From an uncultured Campylobacter sp. (GTDB lineage: Bacteria; Campylobacterota; Campylobacteria; Campylobacterales; Campylobacteraceae): 64,000 bases of DNA. The position numbers were made by a program, and so were the translations under genes. Location of the stretch: the NCBI GenBank assembly GCA_900539255.1, contig UQBJ01000001.1, positions 54,994 through 118,993 on the forward strand, in the 5' to 3' direction. Below, piece by piece: positions 36,280 through 45,571 of this stretch. The notes beneath the pieces are model-generated. The model was not told where the DNA came from. It saw only the letters and a program-made list of their open reading frames with translations, and did no database searches. Numbering within the stretch: the stretch's first letter is position 1; each line of letters begins with the position of its first letter.

Positions 36280-36961
36280 TTTTTTCCTTTGTTTTAAATT
36301 TTTGGCGGTGTTTTGCGTGTGGGACAACTTCTATCACCCTAGCAAAGCACACTTCCTCACAAACACCACAACCCACACACTCATCTTTAACTAAAACAAT
36401 TTGCCTTTGTTCCTGCCCTTCAAATACCAAAGCACCATTTACAGGGCAAGAATTCACACAAAGCGCACAAGTTTTACCTAAATTTGCACTCAAAATGTCC
36501 TTTACTTCTTGTTCTCTTTCGTTATAGCTTTTACGGGCGAGCAAATGCTGTATATGACTTGTTTCAACGCTTTGAGCTTTAAAAGCTAGGCATTGTTCTA
36601 AATTTTTTACCACAGCTACACCCATATATACATCTTTGATTTCACTTGTATTATGGCTTAAAGCACCGCTAGGACAAGCTAAAACACAAGGAAACAAATC
36701 ACAAAGATAACAGCCTCTTTTGCTCGCGTTAATATAAGCTGTGCCTAAATTTACTCCATCATCAAAACCCAAAAGCTCTATGCTATGATAAGGGCAAACT
36801 TGCACGCATTGCCCGCATTTAATACACAAGGATTCAAAATTTTCCACAGCACCCGGCGGGCGCAAATGCACTTTTGGCTCTACTTTACCAAGCATAAAGC
36901 CACTTGTGCCAGCTAATGCCAAGCTTGCCAAAGAAAAAAGAGTGAAATTTCGTCTTGTCAT
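36272..36961 (-). CDS. nosG: NosG, NapG-like periplasmic ferredoxin
   Basis: 229 residues; an N-terminal TRRNFTLFSLASLALAGTSGF stretch close to a Tat motif, then four cysteine clusters: CIKCGQCVQVCPY, CYLCDLFPCVLACPSGA, CALCVNSCPVNGA and CVGCGVCEEVCF, for about four [4Fe-4S] centres. Partner of NosH. Overlaps nosD by 4 nt. Confidence 0.9.
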   Translation of the reverse strand: MTRRNFTLFSLASLALAGTSGFMLGKVEPKVHLRPPGAVENFESLCIKCGQCVQVCPYHSIELLGFDDGVNLGTAYINASKRGCYLCDLFPCVLACPSGALSHNTSEIKDVYMGVAVVKNLEQCLAFKAQSVETSHIQHLLARKSYNEREQEVKDILSANLGKTCALCVNSCPVNGALVFEGQEQRQIVLVKDECVGCGVCEEVCFARVIEVVPHAKHRQKFKTKEKNE

Positions 36962-38187
36962 TTCAAAGCTTTCATTCGAGGTTTTGTATCACTAATGATA
37001 AGTGTTGGTTTTGAAAAAGGCATAAGTTTTGCTAAAAAATTCAGCCCACTCATTACCGCTGTGCCGTAAAAAAAGCGCAAATTTGGATAGTAATGCCAAA
37101 GCGTATCTAAATAAGCATAATGTTGATAAGCTAAATCCCCAAAGCCGTCTTTGTCTCTGTCAAAGCCCTCATACTCATCAAAAAAATTACCACTAAATTC
37201 ATTTAAGCTCATATTTGACTCTGGTGTGTCGTTTATGGCTACTTCTATATTGCCGATGAAATCGTTATTTTCAAATATACTTTTATGTAAGGTGGCGTGA
37301 AAATGAATGCCTGTTACATTATAAAGAATTTTGTTGTTTTCATAGACATTTACGCTGTTTGGTTGAAATGGGCTTTGGTCTATGTATAAACCGCGTCCAT
37401 TGTGTGAAAGTGTGTTATCTTTTAGGATAAAATCGCTCGTATCTTTCATACCTATGCCTACACCAAAGGCACCGCTTGAATTTGAAACGACATTGTGTTC
37501 TACAAGTGAGCCTTGCGAAAACATAAAAAATATACCAACTGAATTGTGCTTAAAGGTGTTATTTTGCACTAAATTTTTACCTGCATACATAAAATGCAAG
37601 CTATAACGACTTGTTTCACCTAAATTTTCTTTGATGACATTGTTGCTTGAATACCATACTACCATATCTCTGCTTTTATAGATATGATTTTGTGATATTA
37701 AATTGCCGTGTGAATACCAAAGCCTTATTGCATCTCCGCGAAGCCCTAAATCCACATCTTTTGAGCTGATTTTGTTTTTAGAAATTTGAGCATTGTGGCA
37801 TTCTTTAAAGTTGATACCAAAAAGGGCGTTTTGTATGTCGTTGTTAATGATTTGAATGTTATTTGCCTTGTCGCACGAAATAGCTGAATGCAAATCGCCG
37901 TGCGAATCCCCGCTGTTTTGAATGCTTAAATTTAAGAGTTTGACATTTGAACTTGTTATGGTGATGACATTGCCAGCACCATCGCCTTTTATAACAGCGC
38001 GTTTGTCTTTGCCGTCTATGGTAAGGGCTTTGTTAATAATGATATTACCCTCATAAATACCTGAACCAAGCTCGATAATATCGCCACTTTCAGCTTTATC
38101 AATGGCATCTTGCAAGCTGTTTGCGTGCAAAAATGCTGCCAAAAAAAGCAAAAGATTCAATTTATAAAAATAAGGGTTTAAATTCAC
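36958..38187 (-). CDS. nosD: NosD, periplasmic copper-sulfur cluster assembly protein
   Basis: About 409 residues from a GTG at 38187 that overlaps the nosB stop (TAGTG), with AAAGGTAAG upstream. Signal sequence KLNLLLFLAAFLHANS, then right-handed beta-helix repeats (NVIKENLGETSRYSLHFMYA, FEGNIIINKALTIDGKDKRA type units) as in NosD/CASH-domain proteins. Acts with NosFY in CuZ maturation. Confidence 0.9.
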   Translation of the reverse strand: MNLNPYFYKLNLLLFLAAFLHANSLQDAIDKAESGDIIELGSGIYEGNIIINKALTIDGKDKRAVIKGDGAGNVITITSSNVKLLNLSIQNSGDSHGDLHSAISCDKANNIQIINNDIQNALFGINFKECHNAQISKNKISSKDVDLGLRGDAIRLWYSHGNLISQNHIYKSRDMVVWYSSNNVIKENLGETSRYSLHFMYAGKNLVQNNTFKHNSVGIFFMFSQGSLVEHNVVSNSSGAFGVGIGMKDTSDFILKDNTLSHNGRGLYIDQSPFQPNSVNVYENNKILYNVTGIHFHATLHKSIFENNDFIGNIEVAINDTPESNMSLNEFSGNFFDEYEGFDRDKDGFGDLAYQHYAYLDTLWHYYPNLRFFYGTAVMSGLNFLAKLMPFSKPTLIISDTKPRMKALK

Positions 38188-38951
38188 TACCTTACCTTTG
38201 TCTTTAAAAATTTGTTTTTTGACAAAATAGCCAAAATGCAAAGCGTGCTCATTATAAGCATCGCCCAAAAGCCTATGGCTGGGTAAGAATGTGTGCTAAA
38301 CTGCGCCACTTTTCCATCTCCCAAAGCCGTTGGCATAAAGGGTTTGATTTTAAATGCACCCCAATCTTGCATATTGTGCCCATACCAATAAAGCCAACCC
38401 ACAAAGGCACTCATAAATAAAATGGGCGCGATAATAGTCGGCACTAAAAGAAGCGCGTTGAATTTGCCATTGTAATATAAATACAAAAGCATCAAAAGAG
38501 TGGCTACAAGAAGATAATAAGGCGCGATAGCCCGCTCAACATTGCCACCATACTCCATAGGATACATACCTATGTAGTGATTGAGCGTATTCATCTCACT
38601 CACATCGCCGCTGTATCCATCTATATGAAAATACACAGGAATGCCGTTTGGAAAGGCTGCCTTTGGGTAATTTGGTGCTTCTAATGACACATACCACACA
38701 GGCAAAGACGGCACTCCGATTTCAGCCCTTGCTTGTATGAGCTTTTTTAAGTCGTTTTTTACGCTTTCATCTAAAAGATGATTTTTATACTGAATTCTTG
38801 TGTAAATGTTATAAATTGGATATACATAGCTTGGCAAATCCAAATTTGCCTTAATGCGTTCATTCATTCCGTGAAAGCAAAGCGTTGGTATAGTAAAGCC
38901 CAAAGTCATTATTAACAAAGCGATGATGGTGTAAATTTGATATTTTTGCAT
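38187..38951 (-). CDS. nosB: NosB, membrane protein of N2O respiration
   Basis: 254 residues; one N-terminal helix (IYTIIALLIMTLGFTIPTLCFHG), a periplasmic domain with VWYVSLEAPNYPKAAFPNGI, and further helices in the C-terminal half. Its place directly after nosZ and before nosD matches the Wolinella succinogenes order, where NosB is needed for N2O respiration though not a known enzyme. A hairpin lies between nosZ and this gene. Confidence 0.82.
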   Translation of the reverse strand: MQKYQIYTIIALLIMTLGFTIPTLCFHGMNERIKANLDLPSYVYPIYNIYTRIQYKNHLLDESVKNDLKKLIQARAEIGVPSLPVWYVSLEAPNYPKAAFPNGIPVYFHIDGYSGDVSEMNTLNHYIGMYPMEYGGNVERAIAPYYLLVATLLMLLYLYYNGKFNALLLVPTIIAPILFMSAFVGWLYWYGHNMQDWGAFKIKPFMPTALGDGKVAQFSTHSYPAIGFWAMLIMSTLCILAILSKNKFLKTKVR

Positions 38952-38992
38952 TATCTACCTTTATGAATAGTCATCAAAAGTAAAATTTGACA

Positions 38993-39019
38993 AAATCCTC
39001 TCCACAAGGGAGAGGATTT
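38993..39019 (-). terminator. Hairpin between nosZ and nosB
   Basis: Perfect 11-bp stem AAATCCTCTCC / GGAGAGGATTT with 5-nt loop, starting 3 nt after the nosZ stop; followed on the minus strand by TTGTC rather than a T run. Likely an mRNA-stabilising or partial termination hairpin that keeps nosZ more abundant than downstream genes. Confidence 0.7.
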
Positions 39020-39022
39020 ATG

Positions 39023-41617
39023 TTATTGAAGCCCAGCGTTTTCATCTATCCATTTGAGATACTCGATAATGTCCTTAATCTCACTATCGCTCATATGTTG
39101 GTTGGGCATCCGCAGATTGAAATAATTTATCATCTCTGCAACATAAGGTTCATTATATTTTGTCGCAGGATTTTTGATAAATTCAAATACCCATTTTTCA
39201 GGGTTTTCGTGGCGTAAAAGCGTGCCTGTTAAGTCGGGTCCGCTACTTACTTGTCCTATAACATGGCAACCATTGCAACCTCCACGCAAATACGCTTGTT
39301 CGCCGCGTGAAGCTGCTCTACTCATCGGTGTAGAAAGCTCTTTGGCGAGATTGTTTTTAGCACGAAGTCCAACATCGGCGGTTTTTACCATATATTGCCA
39401 CACTTGATACTCCCACAAAATAGCTCCATTCGTGTCGCCTTTTTTATAAGCCTCATCAGCCTTTGCCTTGACATCTTTAATTTTTGAGTATTGGTCTAAT
39501 GCGTCAGTAACCAAAGCCTTGACTTTTGGATATTTTTCATAGTGTTTTTCTTTTAAAAAATTCACTACATTGCCTATAACCTCATCAGTAGCTTTGTTTG
39601 TGGCGATGACTTTTTGATACTCAGCTTCAAGTTGTTCTTTGGTAAATTTTTGCAAATAAGTCTTGCGGGCTGATTCATACTTTTTGTTTGGGTCCTTTAC
39701 ACGCAAATAACCCATCATTTCAAGGTGTAAGGCTGAACAAAATTCAGTGCAGTAGTAAGGATATACACCTTCTATATCAGCAGTGAAATTTACACTTACC
39801 GTTTTGCCCGGCTCAACGCTGGCGTGGACATTGTATAAATCAATGGCAAAGCCGTGCGTTTCATCTTGGGCGCGTTCAAGGTTGGTAAGATATATGGTTA
39901 CATTGTCTCCTTTTTGCACTTCAATATGCTCAGGATTGATGTGGCTACGCACCAAAGTCGCATATACGGTTACATTTTTGCCATTTCGCACTATCCTTTC
40001 TTGTCCAGCCAAAGTCATACCTACACTTTGCGTATCAGCTCTTGAATTTGTCCCCATTTTGTAAGTAGCGAGTGGTTTGAGCTTTTTCGCGCTTATGGAG
40101 ACCACATCGTGTGGCTCGCCAAGGGGTATGGGCATATCATAAGTTAGCTCCATTTTTGCTCCACTTATGTCGATGAGCTGGTGATTTTGTGGGTGTAAGG
40201 GACCTACGGGATTAAATCTATCTATGGAAAGCTTATCAAGTGCGATAGCGTATTTACCGATAGGTTTTGCACTTTTGCCCTCCATAGTATCCAAATGCCC
40301 GATATTATAATGCACATTGACCCTATCAAGCACTTTCAAATTCTTATAATCCCACTTGACAACTTGTGAATCCACATACAAAGAGGTATAAACCACTCCG
40401 TCCTTGCTGTCAAAGCTCGTATGCAATGGTCCAAGTCCTAGCTCAACTTGTCCGTGTAAAACCTTTTTTATATCCAAGATAGGAATTCCATAAGGATCTT
40501 TGCCAGCAAAGTCTTTTTTACTAATCAAATCCTTAATTTTCCTAAAATCATACACACTTGTGTGCGTATCAAGCTTGCCACCCACTATGATATAACGACC
40601 ATTTGGGCTAACATCCACGCCGTGAGGGCTTTTTGGCTCAGGGATTAAAAACAAGGCATTGTTTGCCACAGCTACTTCTATGGGGATAACCTTATGCCCA
40701 TTGATGATTTTGTAGTTCTTTTTATCCTTGACAAGTTTTTCTAAAATTTGCCAATTATAAAGGTGTAAAAAATCCGTGTCATTGCGACTCATACCTGCCT
40801 CAAATGGTGGTAAGCCCTTTTCTATGCCACCTGTATACATTTCAGAGTTGAAGCTGTTTGTAAAGCCCCAACCCATACTCTCGCCCTTGCCCGCATCGCT
40901 TAAATCTTGCATATAAGGCGGAAGTTCCAGTGAAAAGGACTTGCCCTCATCTATCCTACCCTTGCCGTAGTCAAATTTCCAAAAGGTAACAGCCCCTCGG
41001 TAAGTCGCCTCATAATCTTCTATCGGATGATAATTATTATCAAGCGGAGCGGCGTATTGACTAGCCTCAATGACATACTCAGAATTTGGTGTTACAAAGC
41101 TTCCACCGTGTTCGCTTTTGATGATGGGATTTACCACAATTTGCTTTGTTTCAAAGCTTTTCAAGTCAATCACAGCTACGCGTGGATTTGCCTTATCATT
41201 GATAAAAAGGTAATCCCCCACATACTCGCCGTTTTTTTCCGTGAAATTTGGGTGGTGTGTATCGCCCCAAGTGATATTTTTCCCACGAATCGCGCCTTGT
41301 TTAAGCACCTTTTTGCTCTCTTCATCATAGCCATAGCCTTGCCACGGTTCAGGCGTGAAAACGCCGATATACTTGTAAATCCTCATCGAAGGAACGCCAT
41401 AAACGATAACTTGTCCGCTTTGACCTCCTGATGAAAACACCACAAACTCGTCTTTACGACCACTTGGTTGGTAGGTCTTTACTGCTGCTAGGACATCTTT
41501 TTCACTCAAATTTCGAGCTTTCATTATGTCTTGCAGCTCACTTGCCCCTGCACTTAAAGCAAAAATTGCTAAAAGCGCAACTTTAACGCCTACACAGCGT
41601 AGAAATAGCTTTTGCAT
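39023..41617 (-). CDS. nosZ: Clade II nitrous oxide reductase with C-terminal cytochrome c domain
   Basis: Reduces N2O to N2 in the periplasm, the last step of denitrification. 864 residues, about 200 more than clade I NosZ. A Sec-type signal peptide (MQKLFLRCVGVKVALLAIFALSAGA, no twin arginine) is the clade II mark. A seven-bladed propeller holds the CuZ histidines (including GDTHHPNF). The cupredoxin domain has the CuA motif CTEFCSALHLEMMG. The C-terminus carries a haem c motif GGCNGCHVIG, so electrons can enter through the fused cytochrome. AAAAGGAG RBS. First gene of the operon. Confidence 0.97.
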   Translation of the reverse strand: MQKLFLRCVGVKVALLAIFALSAGASELQDIMKARNLSEKDVLAAVKTYQPSGRKDEFVVFSSGGQSGQVIVYGVPSMRIYKYIGVFTPEPWQGYGYDEESKKVLKQGAIRGKNITWGDTHHPNFTEKNGEYVGDYLFINDKANPRVAVIDLKSFETKQIVVNPIIKSEHGGSFVTPNSEYVIEASQYAAPLDNNYHPIEDYEATYRGAVTFWKFDYGKGRIDEGKSFSLELPPYMQDLSDAGKGESMGWGFTNSFNSEMYTGGIEKGLPPFEAGMSRNDTDFLHLYNWQILEKLVKDKKNYKIINGHKVIPIEVAVANNALFLIPEPKSPHGVDVSPNGRYIIVGGKLDTHTSVYDFRKIKDLISKKDFAGKDPYGIPILDIKKVLHGQVELGLGPLHTSFDSKDGVVYTSLYVDSQVVKWDYKNLKVLDRVNVHYNIGHLDTMEGKSAKPIGKYAIALDKLSIDRFNPVGPLHPQNHQLIDISGAKMELTYDMPIPLGEPHDVVSISAKKLKPLATYKMGTNSRADTQSVGMTLAGQERIVRNGKNVTVYATLVRSHINPEHIEVQKGDNVTIYLTNLERAQDETHGFAIDLYNVHASVEPGKTVSVNFTADIEGVYPYYCTEFCSALHLEMMGYLRVKDPNKKYESARKTYLQKFTKEQLEAEYQKVIATNKATDEVIGNVVNFLKEKHYEKYPKVKALVTDALDQYSKIKDVKAKADEAYKKGDTNGAILWEYQVWQYMVKTADVGLRAKNNLAKELSTPMSRAASRGEQAYLRGGCNGCHVIGQVSSGPDLTGTLLRHENPEKWVFEFIKNPATKYNEPYVAEMINYFNLRMPNQHMSDSEIKDIIEYLKWIDENAGLQ

Positions 41618-41655
41618 AGCTTCTCCTTTTAAGTTGAAATGTTTTAGTTAGGATT

Positions 41656-41708
41656 ATTATACGACATATTTTCTTAAAATAAAATAAATTTACGAAATTA
41701 TGTCGTAA
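41656..41708 (-). promoter_or_regulatory. nosZ promoter with dyad operator
   Basis: Minus-strand -10 TATAAT at 41656-41661. Upstream, TTACGACATAATTTCGTAA (41690-41708) has 6-bp dyad arms, and TACGACATA recurs inverted as TATGTCGTA next to the -10 (41660-41668 versus 41699-41707). The dyad centre is about 50 bp before the start point. Likely a binding site of a CRP/FNR-type or local regulator sensing N-oxides or oxygen; regulator identity is inferred. Confidence 0.6.
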
Positions 41709-41765
41709 TTTTTATTAAAGAAAAGCTTTTTTACAATGTCAAAAACACTTTATTAGGATAGAAAT

Positions 41766-41966
41766 TTGAAATACACACAGCAAGACAAAGCAAGGATTTT
41801 ACGGCTCACAACGCGCACCTTGCAACGATGGCGCAGCACCAAACCCGAGCTTTACGCCATCATCGAGGCGGGCTTTAAGCTCAAAGAACGGCTTGATGAT
41901 GAGGAATTTTTCACCGCAGAGATTAAGAATTTGATTAAGGATATTGACAAAAAGCCTGTTTTTTAG
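41766..41966 (+). CDS. Small helix-turn-helix-like protein divergent from nosZ
   Basis: 66 residues starting at TTG (41766) with AGGAT 7 nt upstream. The N-terminal half (KARILRLTTRTLQRWRSTKPELYAIIEAG) is typical of a short helix-turn-helix or IS-like HTH; the C-terminus is charged helix. It shares the nosZ intergenic region with its dyad, so it could be an autoregulated control gene, but no family is recognised and a phage/plasmid-type HTH is equally possible. Confidence 0.55.
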   Translation: MKYTQQDKARILRLTTRTLQRWRSTKPELYAIIEAGFKLKERLDDEEFFTAEIKNLIKDIDKKPVF

Positions 41967-42022
41967 GGTTTTGTGAATTTGTAAAATTTGGGCGGATTAT
42001 TGTGGCGAAAATTTAGTGTTAG

Positions 42023-42048
42023 GCGGGCAAGATATAGAATTTGCCCGC
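42023..42048. terminator. Convergent hairpin between small HTH gene and rplT
   Basis: GCGGGCAA ... TTGCCCGC, 8-bp stem with 10-nt loop, between two converging genes; no clear T run on either strand. Confidence 0.5.
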
Positions 42049-42056
42049 TAAAAAGG

Positions 42057-42413
42057 CTATTTAAGCGCCTTTTTCACGCTCTCAACGACTTTTGCAAAGC
42101 CTGCTGCATCGTTCATCGCTAAATCCGCTAGCACCTTTCTGTCTAGCTCGATTTTGGCTTTTTTAAGCCCATTGATGAAACGAGAATAACTAATGTCGTT
42201 TAGACGGCACGCTGCGTTGATACGCACTATCCAAAGTCGCCTAAAATCACGCTTCTTGCGGCGTCTGTCGCGGTAAGCATAGACAAGTGAGCGTTCTAAC
42301 TGCTCTTTTGCCTTGCGAAAGTGTTTGTGTCTCGCGCTGTAAAAGCCGCGCGCGAGTTTGAGGATTTTTTTGTGTCGGCGGCGGCGGACGACACCTGTTT
42401 TGACTCTTGCCAT
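42057..42413 (-). CDS. rplT: 50S ribosomal protein L20
   Basis: 118 residues, full length: [42 protein letters not shown] and [14 protein letters not shown] are standard L20. Binds 23S rRNA early in 50S assembly. It follows rpmI at an unusual 300-nt distance and infC is not upstream. Confidence 0.97.
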   Translation of the reverse strand: MARVKTGVVRRRRHKKILKLARGFYSARHKHFRKAKEQLERSLVYAYRDRRRKKRDFRRLWIVRINAACRLNDISYSRFINGLKKAKIELDRKVLADLAMNDAAGFAKVVESVKKALK

Positions 42414-42717
42414 AAATTTTCCTTACTTGTAAGGGCTTGTTTTTTTGCCTTGCAACTTGCTTGCAAAGCTAAAAGCACTTCGTTATCTGCGATTTGTTTA
42501 AAGCATTTTACCTTAACAAAACACAACGAGTCATCAAGCCTTTGCCCTTTTCTCACTTGTTTGCCTGCGCTCAAAGAGCTAAATTTTAGCCATTTGCTTG
42601 CAAAATTTAAACTCAAACAAGGATTAAGGGGAGTTAGACGGCTTAAAGCAAGCAAAACTTGCCATTTTGCCGACATAAAACGACTCAAAGCCACGCAAAG
42701 TGGCTTAAAATCGCACC
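42414..42717. other. rpmI-rplT intergenic region
   Basis: 304 bp in a place where most bacteria have under 60. Just after the rpmI stop, AAGCCAC-gcaaa-GTGGCTT (42688-42706) forms a hairpin. I see no gene: possible frames have no RBS or family features. An rRNA-like L20 autoregulatory leader could fit here but I cannot show it. Confidence 0.4.
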
Positions 42718-42909
42718 TTAAATTCCTAGCATCTTCTCAACCGCTTTGACATTGGTTGGATGCACATACTTTGCCGTACGCAAATCACGCATTCTCTTGG
42801 CTGACTTTTTTGTCAAAATGTGGCTGCGAAACGCCGAGCCTCTTTTGATTTTGTTTTTGCCTACCTTAAAGCGTTTGACTGCGCTTTTGACACTCTTCAT
42901 CTTTGGCAT
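42718..42909 (-). CDS. rpmI: 50S ribosomal protein L35
   Basis: 63 residues from [43 protein letters not shown] and the ending VEKMLGI fit L35. I use the ATG at 42909 (AAAGGAAG upstream) rather than 42915. Confidence 0.95.
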   Translation of the reverse strand: MPKMKSVKSAVKRFKVGKNKIKRGSAFRSHILTKKSAKRMRDLRTAKYVHPTNVKAVEKMLGI

Positions 42910-43044
42910 TTGCACTTCCTTTGAAATTTCAAAAGGATAATTTTAGCGAAATTTTCTTTCAAAAAAGCTGAATTTGAGTAAAAATTTGCAAATTTTTTTG
43001 AAAATTCACGCAAAATGCCTTTTTTATAGGCTTTTCGCAAAGTT

Positions 43045-44562
43045 TTAAGCCTCAAAGTCCTTTTTTATAGCCTTTGCGCACTCTATGCCGTCTTTTATCG
43101 CCCACACGACAAGGCTTTGTCCCATTCTTGCGTCTCCGCAAGCATAAATTTGCGCCCCCAAGCCTTTGTGAGATGAATTTTCGTCCTTGCAAGATGATTT
43201 ATCCGCATAAGCCTTTGTTAAAGAGCGTTGTGCTAGATAATTTTTCGTTAAAATGTTGTGTTTTTCGTCAAATTCCACGCCAAAATTCGCTCCCACTTCG
43301 TTTTCACAGCCCTCAAAGCCCATAGCCAAAAGCACCAAGTCTGCTTTATACTCTTTCTCACTGCCTTTAAGCTCCACATTTATGGGCTTTCCGTCTTTAA
43401 ATTCTCGCTTTAAGTCGCTAGCAATGACAGCTACAAGTTTGCCATTTTGCTCCACAAAGCCTTTTGTGAGCTTTTGATACTGCCTTATATCCTTGCCATA
43501 CACGCAAATAGCCTCTTCAAGCCCATAATCCGTGCTAAAAATGTCCGCTTTTAAAGGCCAAGGGTTGTTTTCCGCTCGGTTTAAAGGGCGTTTGGGGCTT
43601 CGCTCAAAGCGCGTTATGCTCTTTGCACCCTGTCTGATAGCCACTGCCACGCAATCCACGCTCGTGTCTCCGCTGCCGATGACAAGGACATTTTTGCCCC
43701 TTGCCAGCTCGCCGCCCTTGCCTTTTTCAAGCAAATGCCTTGTGTTTGCCCTTAAAAAATCCACCGCAAACATTATATTTTGGTTATCTCGCCCTTTGAG
43801 CTTCAAGTCTATGGGCTTGCTCGCACCCACAGCAAGCACCACAGCGTCAAATTCCTTGATGAGTTTGTCCGCCTTTGCTTTGCTGTTTATGTTTTGATTT
43901 GTCTTAAATTCCACTCCGCTTTGCTCTAAAAGTTTCACACGCCGTTCAATCACGCTTTTTTCAAGCTTCATATCGGGTATGCCAAACATCAAAAGCCCGC
44001 CCACTCGCTCATCGCGCTCAAACACACTCACCTTAAATCCGCGCAAATTCAAAGCCCAAGCACAAGCAAGCGCGGCTGGTCCGCTGCCTACGATAGCCAC
44101 TTTTTTGCCGTTTTGTTTTTTAGCCTTTTCGCCCTTAACAAAGCCTGATTTAAAGGCGTTTTCGATGATGGCAAATTCATTTGCCTTTATGCTGACACTT
44201 CCTGAATTTATGGCGCAAACGCAGCTATCCTCGCAAGGTGCTGGGCAAACTCGCCCTGTAAATTCTGGGAAAGGGTTTGTCAAGGATAAGCGCTCATAGG
44301 CTTCTTGCCAGCTGCCTTTGTATAGGGCGTCATTGAATTCTGGAATTAGGTTTTTGAGCGGACAGCCGATTTCTTTGCCAGCACTAATGATGCCCACTTG
44401 ACAAAACGGCACACCGCAGTTCATACAACGGCTTGCTTGAATTTGCACGCTTTGCTCACTTGGCAAGCTCACAAACTCCTTGTAGTCCTTTATGCGCTCC
44501 TTTGGCGCTCTTTTGGCTAAATTTTCGCGTTTAAAATCCAAAAATCCTCTAGGATTACCCAT
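43045..44562 (-). CDS. gltD: Glutamate synthase small (beta) subunit
   Basis: Supplies NADPH electrons to GltB for glutamate formation. 505 residues: N-terminal ferredoxin-like clusters (CMNCGVPFCQ, GCPLKN, GRVCPAPCEDSC), FAD site VGSGPAALACAWALN, NADPH site IGSGDTSVDCVAVAIRQG, and GDARMGQSLVVWAI. A 25-residue Lys/Ser-rich insert (TKAYADKSSCKDENSSHKG) breaks a region usually short before the GDxR motif. Second of the split glt genes; an HTH gene sits between it and gltB. Confidence 0.94.
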   Translation of the reverse strand: MGNPRGFLDFKRENLAKRAPKERIKDYKEFVSLPSEQSVQIQASRCMNCGVPFCQVGIISAGKEIGCPLKNLIPEFNDALYKGSWQEAYERLSLTNPFPEFTGRVCPAPCEDSCVCAINSGSVSIKANEFAIIENAFKSGFVKGEKAKKQNGKKVAIVGSGPAALACAWALNLRGFKVSVFERDERVGGLLMFGIPDMKLEKSVIERRVKLLEQSGVEFKTNQNINSKAKADKLIKEFDAVVLAVGASKPIDLKLKGRDNQNIMFAVDFLRANTRHLLEKGKGGELARGKNVLVIGSGDTSVDCVAVAIRQGAKSITRFERSPKRPLNRAENNPWPLKADIFSTDYGLEEAICVYGKDIRQYQKLTKGFVEQNGKLVAVIASDLKREFKDGKPINVELKGSEKEYKADLVLLAMGFEGCENEVGANFGVEFDEKHNILTKNYLAQRSLTKAYADKSSCKDENSSHKGLGAQIYACGDARMGQSLVVWAIKDGIECAKAIKKDFEA

Positions 44563-44564
44563 TT

Positions 44565-45524
44565 TTACTCCTCTTTGTTGATATCTTTTGATTTAAGGTG
44601 TTCTTTTAGCTTATCATCGTCCAAAATACTATCATATTTGTCTTTGGCTATCCTTTCAGGGTCGTTTGTTTGTATGTCTTTATTGACATTTGTGATAAAT
44701 TCTTTAAAATCCTTGTTTTTTCTTATCAGCATATCAAGCGTGTCAATGTCTAGCTCCTTGCTTTTAGCCTCAAATTTAACCTCATCGCTTTTAAGCTCTA
44801 TCACGCCTATACCAAAGCTCGCATTAAGCCTTGCTAGCTCGTTTTGCACCTCTTCATCATCTTTTATCTCGTAAGCTACCAAATACCCCTCATTCGCCCA
44901 GCTTGAATTTGAAACAGCTTGAAAATAGCATTCTTTGAGATTAGCGTTGTTGATGAATTTTTTTAACTCAAAAGAGTAAATTTTATAGTTTGGATTGCTT
45001 AAATTTTGGAGCAAATTAAGGGTGTTTTTGTCAAAATCCTCAAAAGGAAAATGAATGCCTACAATGTCAGGGTGTATCCACTCATTTAAGCCTTTGTTGG
45101 TGTTTTTGCTCTTGCTAGCGTTGATAGTTTTGCAGTAAAGATTAAATCTTTCATCATTTGCCACGAATTTTACAAGCAAGGGGTGCAAATCGCCCTCGCA
45201 AAAGCCTTTTTCTTTGCTTTTAATCTCTTTTTCTTGGCTTTCTTGGATTTTTTGCTCTAACTCGCTTTCCTTGCCGATGAGTTCGTTTTTGCGCTCTTTG
45301 AGCCAAAATTTTGTTGGGCGTTTGCTGACAATGCAAAATGCAGAATCGCTTTTATCTCTCATATTGACATAAATTTGAGCTGTCAAACTCATCTCAGGCG
45401 TTTTGCCTTCACTGCCAACTTTTTTGTCAAGTCCTAAATTTTTAGCACTTTCCCACATTTGCTTGTAATCAAGCGGATATTTTGCTTGCTTTAACACCTC
45501 TTGGGCTAACTCTAAAAAAGTCAT
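44565..45524 (-). CDS. HARE-HTH domain protein between gltB and gltD
   Basis: 319 residues. The N-terminus (MTFLELAQEVLKQAKYPLDY, then GKTPEMSLTAQIYVNMRD and FWLKER) fits the HARE-HTH winged-helix domain found in ASXL proteins, RNA polymerase delta and restriction enzymes. A Glu/Lys coiled linker (85-105) follows, then an unrecognised alpha/beta domain (110-290; HPDIVGIHFPFEDF, FQAVSNSSWANEGYLVAYEI), suggestive of a restriction-endonuclease-like fold, though I cannot show the catalytic residues. It ends 2 nt before gltD and begins 47 nt after gltB, so it is in the glt operon although unrelated. Its composition is AT-richer, implying insertion. Confidence 0.7.
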   Translation of the reverse strand: MTFLELAQEVLKQAKYPLDYKQMWESAKNLGLDKKVGSEGKTPEMSLTAQIYVNMRDKSDSAFCIVSKRPTKFWLKERKNELIGKESELEQKIQESQEKEIKSKEKGFCEGDLHPLLVKFVANDERFNLYCKTINASKSKNTNKGLNEWIHPDIVGIHFPFEDFDKNTLNLLQNLSNPNYKIYSFELKKFINNANLKECYFQAVSNSSWANEGYLVAYEIKDDEEVQNELARLNASFGIGVIELKSDEVKFEAKSKELDIDTLDMLIRKNKDFKEFITNVNKDIQTNDPERIAKDKYDSILDDDKLKEHLKSKDINKEE

Positions 45525-45571
45525 CTTTGCTCCTTTGCCTTAAATTCTAGCTAAAATTCCTAAATTTTAGC

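Noticed and set aside
41690..41708. Classical FNR/NssR site at -41.5
   Set aside because: The dyad sequence is not TTGAT-N4-ATCAA or TTAAC-N4-GTTAA, and its centre is near -50 from the inferred start.
42321..42749. Long open frames in the rpmI-rplT gap
   Set aside because: They run through rplT and rpmI on the wrong strand or frame and have no RBS.
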